Shown here in pieces: positions 7,483 to 18,537 of a stretch of DNA of 45,333 bases (position 1 is the stretch's first letter; each line of letters opens with the position of its first letter). The DNA is from Modicisalibacter coralii (GTDB taxonomy: Bacteria; Pseudomonadota; Gammaproteobacteria; Pseudomonadales; Halomonadaceae): contig NZ_QWBW01000037.1 in NCBI RefSeq assembly GCF_004117855.1, forward strand, positions 1-45,333. The letters run 5' to 3'. A program made the translations under genes and the position numbers. Under the pieces are notes generated by a model. It made no database searches, was not told the DNA's origin, and saw only the letters and a list, made by a program, of their open reading frames with translations.

Positions 7483-9729
7483 TCAATGTGCCGAGCGTTC
7501 GGCCGGCTCGAGCGTCTCCAGCGGGGCACGACTGGCGATCAGCCGTCGCCGTCCGGCCCGATCGAAGCGCACCTCGATCACCGGGTCGTGCGGGTCGCCC
7601 TCGACCAGCGCGATCTCGCCGCGACCGAAAATGGCATGCCGCACCGACTGGCCCACCGCGTAGCCGTCCCGGCCCGTGGTATAACCGGCCGCGGCCTCCG
7701 CCACGCCGGGTGCGGCGGTGCCCACGGCAACGGCCGGCGCGGCCTGGACCGCCAGTTCGTGACGGCCGATCGCCGCCAGATAGCGCTCGACCAGGGGCGG
7801 CTCGGCCACCTGCAGCGTCGCATTCGCCGTCTGGCCGTTCAGGGCCCCCGCCACACGCAAGCAATCCGGCCAGGCCATCTCGGCGAGGAAACGGCTGGGC
7901 CGATGATCGCCCCCGTCATGCATCAGCAGCAGTCGCTCGCGGGCACGGGTGATGGCCACGTAGAACAGTCGGCGTTCCTCTTCGAGGCGGTCGTCGTCGA
8001 GCGGATTGTCGCGGGTGTAATGCGGGAAATCCTCCTCGTTGACGCCCCACAACGCGACCAGCGGCCACTCGAGGCCCTTGGCGCCGTGTACCGTGGTGAT
8101 CAGCACGCCGTCGGCGTCCCCCTCGATGCGTCGGTCGAGCAGTTCGAGAAAGTCCCCCGGCGCCTGGGCCATCTCCTCGGCCTGTTCGATCAGCACATCG
8201 AGCAGACGTACGTCCTCCTCGCCCTTCTCGCGACGCGCCGCCGCGCGCTTGAGCACCTTGCCGGCATCGAGGCGCTCGACCACGTGTTCGAGCAGCCGCG
8301 CGGCGGGCAGCCCGCCCAGACGCGGCAGCTCGCAGAGCAGTTCCCAGCGGCGCTTGAGGTTGCGCCGCTGCACCGGCTTGAGCCCATCGAGCAGCGGGTC
8401 GTCACGCCCCGGCCAGCGCTGGCGTTCGGCCAGTTGCCGGGTCAGCGCCTGCAGGCGCTCGCGGGCCACGAACGGCGTCGGCTGGGAAAACAGCAGCAGC
8501 AGGTGCGCCGGGTCCTGGAGGCGACGGGGCTCGCGGGCCAGATGCAGATAGCCCGCCAGGGCCTGCACCAGCGGCAGGCGGAAGACGAAACGATCCTCAC
8601 GGGCCAGGCGGAACGGAATCCCCGCGCGCAGCAGTTGCAGCTGCACGGAAACCGACAGTGTCCAGCTCCTCACCAGCACGGCGCACTCGCCGAGCGAGCG
8701 GCCGTCCGCCTGCCACTGGCGCAGCGCGTTCAACAGTGGCGCCGCCCCCTGCCCGGCATCGATGGTGGTACGCGGGTTGTCGGGGCCGGCCAGGCAGATC
8801 TGGTCGGGCCGGCGCCGGTTGCCGCGAATGGCATGGTTGGCCGCCAGCGCCAGGGCATGCCCGTGGCGAAAGGTCATCGACAGCGGATAGTCGCGGGCCT
8901 CGCCGAAGCTGGAGGTGAAGCGTTCGAGCATGTAATCGGGGCGCGCGCCCCGCCACTCGTAGATGCACTGATTGGCGTCGCCGACCGCCATGATCTCGGC
9001 GTGCGCGCCCGCCAGCAGCGCCAGCAGCCGCTGCTGGGCTTCGTTGATGTCCTGGTATTCGTCGACGATGACGTGATCGAGAAAGCCCTGGACCCGGTCG
9101 CGGGCCGCGTCGTCGCCGGCCAGACAACGCAACGGGCGGTACAGCAGGTCGGCGTAGGTCATGCTGCCGGACGCCTCGAGCAGCGATTCCATGACATCGA
9201 AGGCCTCGACGAAATGCGCGGTGCCCTCGCCCCAGTCGCCACGCTCGCGCAGCGTCTGCGGATCGACCAGTTCGGCCTTGACCATCTCGCAGAAGTGCCC
9301 CAGCGCCTCGAGACGGTCGGGGTCCAGGGCGGCCTCGCGAGTCGCCGCATCGCCGCCGTCGAGCACGCGCAGCGTGGCCTGGCGCAGCAGGCGTTCGCGC
9401 TGCCAGTCGGCGGCCAGCAGCTCGCGCGGCGCCAGACGCCCCCAGCGCACCAGGCTCTGGGTCAGTCGGTGGCCGATGGAGTGAAAGGTACGCACCTCGG
9501 GCAACGCCTGCCCCGGCGGCGCCAGGGCGACGAGCTTGGCGGTGAAGTCCTCGCGCGCCGCGCGATTGAACATCAATACCAGCATGCGCCGCGGCGACAC
9601 GCCGCGCTCCAGCAGGTGCAACACCCGCGCCACCAGGGTGGTGGTCTTGCCGGCGCCGGCAACCGCCGCCACCCGGGCGTGCCCGCCGGGGTGACGGACC
9701 ACGGCGAGCTGCTCGGGGGTGAGCCTCAC
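7483..9729 (-). CDS. UvrD/Rep-family superfamily 1A DNA helicase
   Basis: This 748-residue protein has the full set of SF1A motifs: Walker A AVAGAGKT at 22-29, VDEYQD at 222-227 (Walker B), a Q/W motif at ANQCIYEWRG, and late motifs TVHGAKGLEW and ITRARERLLL. The C-terminal part GYAVGQSVRHAIFGRGEI resembles the Tudor-like tail of PcrA/UvrD, which contacts RNA polymerase. It is an ATP-driven 3'-5' DNA translocase, probably in repair or in removing proteins from DNA. It is close to UvrD size (about 720) but the sequence differs from canonical UvrD, so I give no gene symbol. The start overlaps the stop of the DUF1285 gene by four bases, so it is the last gene of the fab-to-tatD cluster. Confidence 0.92.
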   Translation of the reverse strand: MRLTPEQLAVVRHPGGHARVAAVAGAGKTTTLVARVLHLLERGVSPRRMLVLMFNRAAREDFTAKLVALAPPGQALPEVRTFHSIGHRLTQSLVRWGRLAPRELLAADWQRERLLRQATLRVLDGGDAATREAALDPDRLEALGHFCEMVKAELVDPQTLRERGDWGEGTAHFVEAFDVMESLLEASGSMTYADLLYRPLRCLAGDDAARDRVQGFLDHVIVDEYQDINEAQQRLLALLAGAHAEIMAVGDANQCIYEWRGARPDYMLERFTSSFGEARDYPLSMTFRHGHALALAANHAIRGNRRRPDQICLAGPDNPRTTIDAGQGAAPLLNALRQWQADGRSLGECAVLVRSWTLSVSVQLQLLRAGIPFRLAREDRFVFRLPLVQALAGYLHLAREPRRLQDPAHLLLLFSQPTPFVARERLQALTRQLAERQRWPGRDDPLLDGLKPVQRRNLKRRWELLCELPRLGGLPAARLLEHVVERLDAGKVLKRAAARREKGEEDVRLLDVLIEQAEEMAQAPGDFLELLDRRIEGDADGVLITTVHGAKGLEWPLVALWGVNEEDFPHYTRDNPLDDDRLEEERRLFYVAITRARERLLLMHDGGDHRPSRFLAEMAWPDCLRVAGALNGQTANATLQVAEPPLVERYLAAIGRHELAVQAAPAVAVGTAAPGVAEAAAGYTTGRDGYAVGQSVRHAIFGRGEIALVEGDPHDPVIEVRFDRAGRRRLIASRAPLETLEPAERSAH

Positions 9730-10301
9730 GACGGCTCCCGGTCGAGGCGCCCCAGCGGCTGCCAGACGCCATCGCTGACCAGACCCAGCTCGAGGCCGGC
9801 ATCGACCTCACGGGTCTCGGCCTGCTCGATCAGCCGGTAGTAGACGTTACGGTGGACCCGGGCCGCGAGCCCGAAGCGCACCGCCACCTCGGGAACCCAT
9901 GCCCCCTCCGGCGTTGCGCTGAGCACCAGTCGATGCTCGCTGCCCAGCGCCAGGACGTCGCCGAACTGAGTGGTCATGCGCCAGCAAGGCCGTTCGCGCT
10001 CGTGGCTGCATTCGGCATCGACCACCAGCAGAGGCCGGTCCTCGACGCGAATACGCCACTTTTCCACCGGCGTCACCAGGTAGTACTCGCCGTCGTCCTC
10101 GCGCCGCAGGATCGTCGCCAGCAGGCGCACCAGACGTGGACGCGAGAGGATCGCCCCCTCGTGCCACCAGCGCCCGTCGGCGCCGATGGTCAGGTCCAGA
10201 TCACCGCTCAGCGGCGGCGACCAGCGATCGACCGGCGGGACGCTGCCGGGCAGGGTCGCCCCCGACGGTTCGATACCGGTCACGAGCCCTTCCAGCATCA
10301 T
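9726..10301 (-). CDS. DUF1285 family protein
   Basis: This 191-residue protein has no signal peptide or membrane segment. Features typical of DUF1285 are visible: DLTIGADGRWWHEGAIL near the N-terminus, then REDDGEYYLVTPVEKWRIRVED and PLLVVDAE. No catalytic motif is recognisable and the function of the family is not established. It may start at Met1 or Met2. It lies between tatD (28-base gap) and the helicase gene (4-base overlap), a position that I recall is also used in Pseudomonas for the DUF1285 gene next to tatD. Co-transcription with both neighbours is likely. Confidence 0.85.
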   Translation of the reverse strand: MMLEGLVTGIEPSGATLPGSVPPVDRWSPPLSGDLDLTIGADGRWWHEGAILSRPRLVRLLATILRREDDGEYYLVTPVEKWRIRVEDRPLLVVDAECSHERERPCWRMTTQFGDVLALGSEHRLVLSATPEGAWVPEVAVRFGLAARVHRNVYYRLIEQAETREVDAGLELGLVSDGVWQPLGRLDREPS

Positions 10302-10329
10302 GGCGGTCCTCCTCGATCTCGGGGCTTGT

Positions 10330-11157
10330 TCAGACCAGATTGGCCTCGATCAGTGCCTGACGCGCCGACTCGGGCGCGTGAGGCGCGGCCTCGCGGAACA
10401 AGCGGTAGAAATTGGCGGTGGTCTGCATGGCGAGCTCGTCGACGCTGATGCCACGCTCGGCGGCGATGCACTCGGCCACTTCCACCACCCATTGTGGCTC
10501 ATTGGGCTTGCCCCGGTACGGCACCGGCGCCAGGTAGGGGCTGTCGGTCTCGATCAACAATCGGTCGAGCGGTATGGCCCGGGCCAGCTCGCGCACCGAG
10601 GCGGCGTTGCGGAAGGTCACGATGCCCGACAACGAAATCATGAAGCCCCGACGCACCGCCTCCCGCGCCATGTCCAGATCCTCGGTGAAGCAGTGCAGCA
10701 CCCCGCCGACCGCCGGATCGGTGTGTTCGGCGATCAGCGCCAGGGTGTCCTCGCGCGCTTCGCGCGTATGCACGATCACCGGCAACTCCAGCTCGCGGGC
10801 GGCGATGAGGTGATTGGCGAAGCGACGCCGCTGGGCCGCGTGCGGTACGTCAGCGTAGTGATAGTCGAGGCCGGTTTCGCCGATCGCCACGGCCTCGAAG
10901 CGCTCGGCGCACGCCTTGATCGCCTCGACATCGGGCTCCTCGGCGACCTCGTGCAAGGGGTGCACGCCGGCGGAAATCACCACGTCGTCGTGCGCACGGG
11001 CGATGGCCGCCAGGTCGGACACGCCGTCCAGGGTCACGGCGATCGCCAGAAACTGGCGCACGCCCCGCCCCCTCGCCGCATCCAGGGCGGCATCGAGGCG
11101 GCCGTCATGCGCCGTGAGGTCGAGACGATCGAGATGACAGTGAGAGTCGACAAACAT
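10330..11157 (-). CDS. tatD: TatD family metal-dependent deoxyribonuclease
   Basis: This 275-residue protein starts at MFVDSHCHLDRLDL; the open frame runs further upstream to 11349, but homology begins here. DSHCHLD supplies the first metal-binding histidines of the amidohydrolase fold. GETGLDYHY, PVIVHTREA, GGVLHCF and LIETDSPYLAP are the other conserved metal-site blocks. TatD enzymes hydrolyse DNA ends and have been linked to DNA quality control; this one corresponds to E. coli YcfH, which likewise follows holB. The gene is part of the co-directional cluster, between pilZ and the DUF1285 gene. No strong ribosome site is seen before the ATG. Confidence 0.95.
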   Translation of the reverse strand: MFVDSHCHLDRLDLTAHDGRLDAALDAARGRGVRQFLAIAVTLDGVSDLAAIARAHDDVVISAGVHPLHEVAEEPDVEAIKACAERFEAVAIGETGLDYHYADVPHAAQRRRFANHLIAARELELPVIVHTREAREDTLALIAEHTDPAVGGVLHCFTEDLDMAREAVRRGFMISLSGIVTFRNAASVRELARAIPLDRLLIETDSPYLAPVPYRGKPNEPQWVVEVAECIAAERGISVDELAMQTTANFYRLFREAAPHAPESARQALIEANLV

Positions 11158-11204
11158 GCAGGAACCGTGGCTGTTCGAATGGAAACGCGCAGCAGACACT
11201 GCGC

Positions 11205-11540
11205 TTACAGGGTAAAGGTGGGCGTGCCCTTGTCGAGAAGCCCCGCCAGATGGTTTTCGATACGATCGCGCACGCGCTGATCGTCGGGGCTGAAATGCAC
11301 GCCGATCCCCGGCACCCGGCGCCCCGAGACACCCGGCGGCGAAATCCACACCACCTGGCCGGTGACCGGCAGGCGCTCACCCTCTTCGGGCAGGGTCAGC
11401 AGCAGGAATACCGTCTGCCCCAGGGCGTAGGTGTCACGGGTCGGCACGAAGACACCGCCGCGCTCGAGGCTGGGCATGTAGGCCGAGAGCAGTGTCTGGC
11501 GATCCTTGAACGTCAACGAGAGCGCTTTCTGTTCGCCCAT
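11205..11540 (-). CDS. pilZ: Type IV pilus assembly protein PilZ
   Basis: This 111-residue PilZ-domain protein has GGAGG seven bases before the ATG. The domain contains AYMPSLERGGVFVPT, LGQTVFLLLTLPEE, PVTGQVVWISPPG and GIGVHFSPDD. The c-di-GMP-binding residues of ordinary PilZ domains (RxxxR and D/NxSxxG) are absent: the second motif reads LERGG. This is the known state of the founding PilZ protein of Pseudomonas and Xanthomonas, which acts in type IV pilus assembly through partner proteins and does not bind c-di-GMP well. It sits between holB and tatD, the same place as in Pseudomonas. No pilus structural genes are in this window. Confidence 0.93.
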   Translation of the reverse strand: MGEQKALSLTFKDRQTLLSAYMPSLERGGVFVPTRDTYALGQTVFLLLTLPEEGERLPVTGQVVWISPPGVSGRRVPGIGVHFSPDDQRVRDRIENHLAGLLDKGTPTFTL

Positions 11541-11579
11541 CAGACAACCTCCATCGCAGTGAGGACCCGCGAGAATGAC

Positions 11580-14211
<2,632 letters not shown>

Positions 14212-14250
14212 GAAGAATCCTCGTGGACGCGGAGTCACGCTCCGCAAAAC

Positions 14251-15054
14251 TCAACCGAGACGGGGATAGCCCAGCAGCTCGTGGGCGGCGTTCTGCAGCG
14301 CGCGATGCGCCTCGCTCACCGTCCAGACGCGACGCTCGCGCCCCTGGGGATCCAGCAGTCGCCGCACCGGCCAGACGCCCTGCAGCGAATTGCCCACCCA
14401 GACCTCCTCGGCCTCGAGCAGCCGATCGACACCCGCGGTGACCGCCGCGATCGGCAAGCGTTCGAGCAACGCCTCACGCAGCGTACCGGCGACACCGCAG
14501 GCGTCCAGGGCGGGAGTTTCCAGACACTCGCCATGTTTCCAGAACAGGTTCATGCAGGTCGCTTCGATGACGTTGCCGCCCTCGTCGCACAGCACCCCCT
14601 CGGCGATCTCGGGATCATCCCACTCTCGACGGGCCAGCACGTTTTCCAGACGGTTGAGATGCTTGATGCCGGCCAGAGCCGGCTGTCGTCCCAGCGTCAG
14701 GCGGCACAGCCGCAGCGTGACCCCCTGGGCCCAGCGCGTCGGCGCGGGTTCGAAGGCGGCGGAGCGCCAGCGCCAGCGTGGCTCGGCCGGCTGCGGCGCC
14801 AGATAGCCCCGCCCGCCGCTGCCCCGCGTGACGAGCAGCTTGAGAACCCGTTGGCCGGGCCCTGCCAGAGCGGGCAGCGCGGCCAGTTCGTCGCGGTCCG
14901 GGCAGGCGAAGCCCAGCCGCTCGCAGCCCCGCGCCAGACGCGCGAGATGGTAGTCCCAGAGCATCGCCCGGCCATCGCGGACCAGGGCGGTCTCGAACAC
15001 CCCGTCGCCATAGGCCAGGCCACGGTCGTCGAAGGGGACGTCGGCATCGCGCAT
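14251..15054 (-). CDS. pabC: Aminodeoxychorismate lyase
   Basis: This 267-residue PLP enzyme of fold type IV begins MRDADVPFDDRGLAYGDGVFETALV, the family start. KHLNRLENVLAR contains the lysine expected to hold PLP, and EGVLCDEGGNVIEATCMNLFW is the conserved substrate/cofactor block. It releases pyruvate from 4-amino-4-deoxychorismate to give p-aminobenzoate for folate. The gene starts 7 bases after the fabF stop and is followed by mltG, the E. coli order. A branched-chain aminotransferase relative is the alternative, but context favours PabC. Confidence 0.93.
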   Translation of the reverse strand: MRDADVPFDDRGLAYGDGVFETALVRDGRAMLWDYHLARLARGCERLGFACPDRDELAALPALAGPGQRVLKLLVTRGSGGRGYLAPQPAEPRWRWRSAAFEPAPTRWAQGVTLRLCRLTLGRQPALAGIKHLNRLENVLARREWDDPEIAEGVLCDEGGNVIEATCMNLFWKHGECLETPALDACGVAGTLREALLERLPIAAVTAGVDRLLEAEEVWVGNSLQGVWPVRRLLDPQGRERRVWTVSEAHRALQNAAHELLGYPRLG

Positions 15055-15061
15055 GGCCGGT

Positions 15062-16300
15062 TCAGACCCGCGAGAAGATCAGCGACCCGTTGGTGCCACC
15101 GAAACCGAAGGAGTTCGACAGCGTATGCTCGATGGCCATCTCCCGCGCGGCGTTGGGCACGTAATCGAGCACGCAACCGTCCTGGGGATTGTCGAGATTG
15201 ATGGTCGGCGGCGCCACCTGGTCGCGCAGGGCGAGAACACAGAACACCGCCTCGACGGCCCCGGCCGCGCCCAGCAGGTGGCCGATCATCGACTTGGTCG
15301 AGCTCACCGCCACCTGCTTCGCGGCATCGCCCATCACGCGTTCGATCGCCCGGCTCTCGGCGAGATCGCCGGTGGGCGTCGAGGTGCCGTGGGCATTGAT
15401 GTAGGCGATGGACTCGGGACTCATGCCGGCATCGCGCAGGGCATTGCTCATCGCCGCCGCGGCGCCGCGGCCGTCTTCCGGCGGCGCGGTCATGTGGTGG
15501 GCATCGTCGCTCATGCCGAACCCCTTGAGTTCGGCATAGATGGTCGCACCGCGCTGCCGGGCGTGCTCGTAATCCTCGAGGATCACCACTCCGGCCCCGT
15601 CGGAGAGCACGAAGCCGTCGCGGTCACGATCCCAGGGCCGGCTGGCGGCGGCCGGGTCGTCGTTGCGCGTCGACAGTGCCCGGGCCGCCGAGAAGCCGCC
15701 GAGACCGAGCGGCGTGGTCGCCATCTCGGCGCCACCGCAGACCATCACGTCGGCATCCCCGTAGGCGATGGTGCGGGCCCCGTAGCCGATGTTGTGGGTA
15801 CCGGTGGTGCACGCCGTGGTGATGGCGATGTTGGGCCCCTGGAAGCCGTACTTGATGGCCAGATTGCCGGCGATCATGTTGATGATCGATCCGGGGACGA
15901 AGAACGGGGAGATGCGCCGCGCGCCCCCCTTCTGCAAGGCATTGTGGTTGTGCTCGATCATCGGCAGGCCGCCGATGCCCGACCCGATCGCCACACCGAT
16001 CCGATGGGCATTGTCCGCATGGCACTCGAGACCCGCATCGCTGATTGCCTGGGAGGCCGCAGCGACACCGTACTGAATGAACAGATCCATCTTGCGCGCA
16101 TCCTTGGGATTGGCATAAGGGCTGATATCGAAGCCCTTGACCGACCCGCCGAAGCGCGTGTTGAAACCGCTGGTGTCGAAATGCTCGATCGGGGCAATGC
16201 CGCTCTTTCCCGCCAGGATGTTGTCCCAGCTTTCCTTGACGGTGTTACCGACCGGCGTCACCAGACCCAGCCCGGTCACCACGACCCTTCTACGAGGCAT
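15062..16300 (-). CDS. fabF: 3-oxoacyl-[acyl-carrier-protein] synthase II
   Basis: This 412-residue condensing enzyme has the catalytic triad: Cys164 in [10 protein letters not shown], a His in [11 protein letters not shown] and a second His in [20 protein letters not shown] precedes the ATG. It elongates acyl-ACP with malonyl-ACP and is the enzyme that makes cis-vaccenate and gives thermal control in E. coli. The length is normal (413 in E. coli). It follows acpP, from which it is separated by a strong terminator-type hairpin, so its expression depends on readthrough or on a promoter in the short gap. Confidence 0.97.
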   Translation of the reverse strand: MPRRRVVVTGLGLVTPVGNTVKESWDNILAGKSGIAPIEHFDTSGFNTRFGGSVKGFDISPYANPKDARKMDLFIQYGVAAASQAISDAGLECHADNAHRIGVAIGSGIGGLPMIEHNHNALQKGGARRISPFFVPGSIINMIAGNLAIKYGFQGPNIAITTACTTGTHNIGYGARTIAYGDADVMVCGGAEMATTPLGLGGFSAARALSTRNDDPAAASRPWDRDRDGFVLSDGAGVVILEDYEHARQRGATIYAELKGFGMSDDAHHMTAPPEDGRGAAAAMSNALRDAGMSPESIAYINAHGTSTPTGDLAESRAIERVMGDAAKQVAVSSTKSMIGHLLGAAGAVEAVFCVLALRDQVAPPTINLDNPQDGCVLDYVPNAAREMAIEHTLSNSFGFGGTNGSLIFSRV

Positions 16301-16405
16301 CTGCTCTCCTCCGGATATCCATGACAGACGCGCGTGTCATCCGGCGCGCCATCGCAGGGCGCGATTATACCTGAAGCATACCGGCAATGGGGCCGCCTCG
16401 CCCAC

Positions 16406-16441
16406 AAAAACGAAAGCCGTTCTGAGACCAGAACGGCTTTC
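16406..16441 (-). terminator. Strong intrinsic terminator after acpP
   Basis: A 12-bp perfect stem (GAAAGCCGTTCT/AGAACGGCTTTC, six-base loop) is followed on the minus strand by G and then TTTTT. It lies 36 bases after the acpP stop and about 105 bases before fabF. It should release most acpP transcripts and so lower fabF relative to acpP. Confidence 0.85.
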
Positions 16442-16476
16442 ATTGGGGCAGGCGGTTCGCGCCGAACTACATCACC

Positions 16477-16710
16477 TTACTGGTGAGCAACGACGTAGTC
16501 GATCGCTTCCTGCACCGTGGTGATCTTTTCCGCTTCCTCGTCGGGAATTTCGGTGTCGAACTCCTCTTCGAGCGCCATTACCAGCTCGACGGTGTCCAGG
16601 GAATCGGCACCGAGATCTTCGGTGAAGGATGACGAGTTCTGGATGTCCTCTTCCTTGACGTTCAGGCGCTCGGCCACGACCTTCTTCACGCGCTCTTCGA
16701 TGGTGCTCAT
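16477..16710 (-). CDS. acpP: Acyl carrier protein
   Basis: This 77-residue acidic protein contains [10 protein letters not shown]; Ser37 is the attachment site of phosphopantetheine. The length and sequence are those of E. coli AcpP (78 residues). It carries growing acyl chains for FabD, FabG, FabF and PlsX, all encoded nearby. AGGAG precedes the ATG by nine bases. The gene has its own promoter candidate upstream and a strong terminator downstream, consistent with the very high expression that ACP needs. Confidence 0.98.
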   Translation of the reverse strand: MSTIEERVKKVVAERLNVKEEDIQNSSSFTEDLGADSLDTVELVMALEEEFDTEIPDEEAEKITTVQEAIDYVVAHQ

Positions 16711-16762
16711 TATGTCGTTACTCCTAGTGGTACATATCCGCCAGCTGAAAACTGCCGGGTAG

Positions 16763-16789
16763 TTTATAGACGGCCCCGAATCGACGCAA
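16763..16789 (-). promoter_or_regulatory. Candidate acpP promoter
   Basis: On the minus strand TTGCGT (16784-16789) and TATAAA (16763-16768) are 15 bases apart; shifting the -10 by two bases to TAAACT gives 17. This AT-rich spot lies in the 99-base gap between fabG and acpP and would give a short leader. Confidence 0.4.
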
Positions 16790-16809
16790 CCAGGGCATCG
16801 ACCGCAACC

Positions 16810-17553
16810 TCAACGCATGTTCATGCCACCGTTGACCTGCAGGGTTTCGCCGGTGACGTAGCCCGCCGCGTCGCTGGCCAGAAAGCCTACCGCTGCGGCG
16901 ATTTCCTCGGGCCGGCCCAGGCGGGACAGCGGGATCTGCCCGAGCAGTGCCTTGTGCTGCTCCTCGGGCAGAGACTCGGTCATGTCGGTGGCGATGAAGC
17001 CCGGCGCCACCGCGTTGACGGTGATGCCCCGGGACGCCACTTCGCGCGCCAGGGCGCGGGAGAAGCCTTCCATGCCTGCCTTGGCGGCAGCGTAGTTGGT
17101 CTGCCCCAGGTTGCCCATGGTCGCCACGACGGAACTGATATTGACGATCCGCCCGAAACGCGCCTTGGTCATGCCGCGCACGCAGGCCTTGGTGACGCGA
17201 TAGACGGACTTGAGATTGGTATCGAGCACCGCGTCCCACTCATCTTCCTTCATGCGCATCAGCAGGTTGTCACGCGTGATGCCGGCATTGTTGACGAGGA
17301 TCGTCGGCGTACCGAACTCCTCGCCGATCGCCTTGAGAAGCGCGTCGATGCTCGCCTGGTCGGTGGCATCCAGGCGTCGCCCGGCACCCTCGATACCCTG
17401 CTCGCGGAAATCCGCGTCGATTCGCTCGGCCCCCGCATCGCTAGTGGCCGTACCGATGACGATCCGGCCCTGCCGCCCCAGTTCATGGGCGATGGCCCGG
17501 CCGATACCGCGGCTGGCGCCGGTCACCAGGGCGATTCTGCGTTCGCTGGTCAT
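16810..17553 (-). CDS. fabG: 3-oxoacyl-[acyl-carrier-protein] reductase
   Basis: This 247-residue short-chain dehydrogenase starts at MTSERRIALVTG. AGGAAGG lies just upstream, so the GTG/ATG extension to 17580 is not needed. TGASRGIG is the NADPH-binding motif, NNAG follows, and the catalytic Ser-Tyr-Lys is in NISSVVATMGNLGQTNYAAAK. It reduces 3-ketoacyl-ACP in each elongation cycle. The gene is 13 bases after fabD and is followed by acpP. Confidence 0.97.
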   Translation of the reverse strand: MTSERRIALVTGASRGIGRAIAHELGRQGRIVIGTATSDAGAERIDADFREQGIEGAGRRLDATDQASIDALLKAIGEEFGTPTILVNNAGITRDNLLMRMKEDEWDAVLDTNLKSVYRVTKACVRGMTKARFGRIVNISSVVATMGNLGQTNYAAAKAGMEGFSRALAREVASRGITVNAVAPGFIATDMTESLPEEQHKALLGQIPLSRLGRPEEIAAAVGFLASDAAGYVTGETLQVNGGMNMR

Positions 17554-17566
17554 AAGCCTTCCTGAG

Positions 17567-18532
17567 TCAGTCGTTGGCATTCTGGTCCACGGCCTCGCGC
17601 GCCAGCTCGAGCGCCGCCGTCAGGCTGTCGGGATCGTTGACCGCCAATCCCTTGGCCCCGCGTGCGATGCGCTTGCCGAGACCGGTCAGCACCTTGCCGG
17701 GGCCGCACTCGATGAACAGCGTCGCGCCCTGGTCGACCATGGTTTCGACGCAGTCCGTCCAGCGTACCGGCTGGTAGAGCTGCTCGATCAGCCGCGTGCG
17801 CAACGTCTCGACATCGGCATGGGCCCTGGCATCGACGTTCTGGACCACCGTATAGCGCGGGGACTTGAAGTCGATCTCCGCCATCGCCTCGGCCAGGCGC
17901 TCGGCGGCCGGCTTCATCAGCGCGCAGTGTGACGGTACCGACACCGGCAGCGGCAGCGCCCGCTTGGCACCGGCTTCCTGACAAAGCGCCACGGCCCGCT
18001 CGACGGCACTCGACTGACCGGCGATCACCACCTGGCCCGGCGCATTGTAGTTGACGGCCGCGACCACTTCGCCCTGCGCGGCGTCCCGACAGGCGCGCTC
18101 GACGGCCTCGTCATCCAGACCCAGCACGGCCGCCATGGCACCCTGGCCCACCGGCACGGCGGCCTGCATCGCTTCGCCGCGCAGACGCACCAGGCGCACG
18201 CCCTCGGCGAAGGTCAGCGCGCCGGCACAGACCATGGCACTGTATTCGCCCAGGCTGTGGCCGGCCATGACCAGCGGTCGCGGCCCTTCCAGCTCCTGCC
18301 AGACGCGCCATACCGCGACGCTCGAGGTCAACAGCGCCGGCTGGGTGCAGGCCGTGGCGTTCAGGGCCTCCTCGGGCCCTTCCTGCGCGACGTGCCAGAG
18401 GTCGTAGCCCAAGGCATCGGAGGCCTCCTCGAAGGTCGTCCTCACCACGCTGTAACGTTCGGCCAGCTCTCTCAGCATGCCCAGATGCTGGGAGCCCTGC
18501 CCCGGGAATACGAGGGCCAGGGATTGAGTCAT
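17567..18532 (-). CDS. fabD: Malonyl-CoA:ACP transacylase
   Basis: This 321-residue protein starts at MTQSLALVFPGQGSQ, as in E. coli FabD. An in-frame GTG at 18541 is possible, but AAGGTG is well placed for the ATG. The nucleophile is in GHSLGEYSAM, and SVPSHCALM contains the catalytic His. It loads malonate onto ACP. It follows plsX directly; the fabH gene found at this place in E. coli is missing, as in Pseudomonas. Nothing else is unusual. Confidence 0.97.
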   Translation of the reverse strand: MTQSLALVFPGQGSQHLGMLRELAERYSVVRTTFEEASDALGYDLWHVAQEGPEEALNATACTQPALLTSSVAVWRVWQELEGPRPLVMAGHSLGEYSAMVCAGALTFAEGVRLVRLRGEAMQAAVPVGQGAMAAVLGLDDEAVERACRDAAQGEVVAAVNYNAPGQVVIAGQSSAVERAVALCQEAGAKRALPLPVSVPSHCALMKPAAERLAEAMAEIDFKSPRYTVVQNVDARAHADVETLRTRLIEQLYQPVRWTDCVETMVDQGATLFIECGPGKVLTGLGKRIARGAKGLAVNDPDSLTAALELAREAVDQNAND

Positions 18533-18537
18533 GGCAT

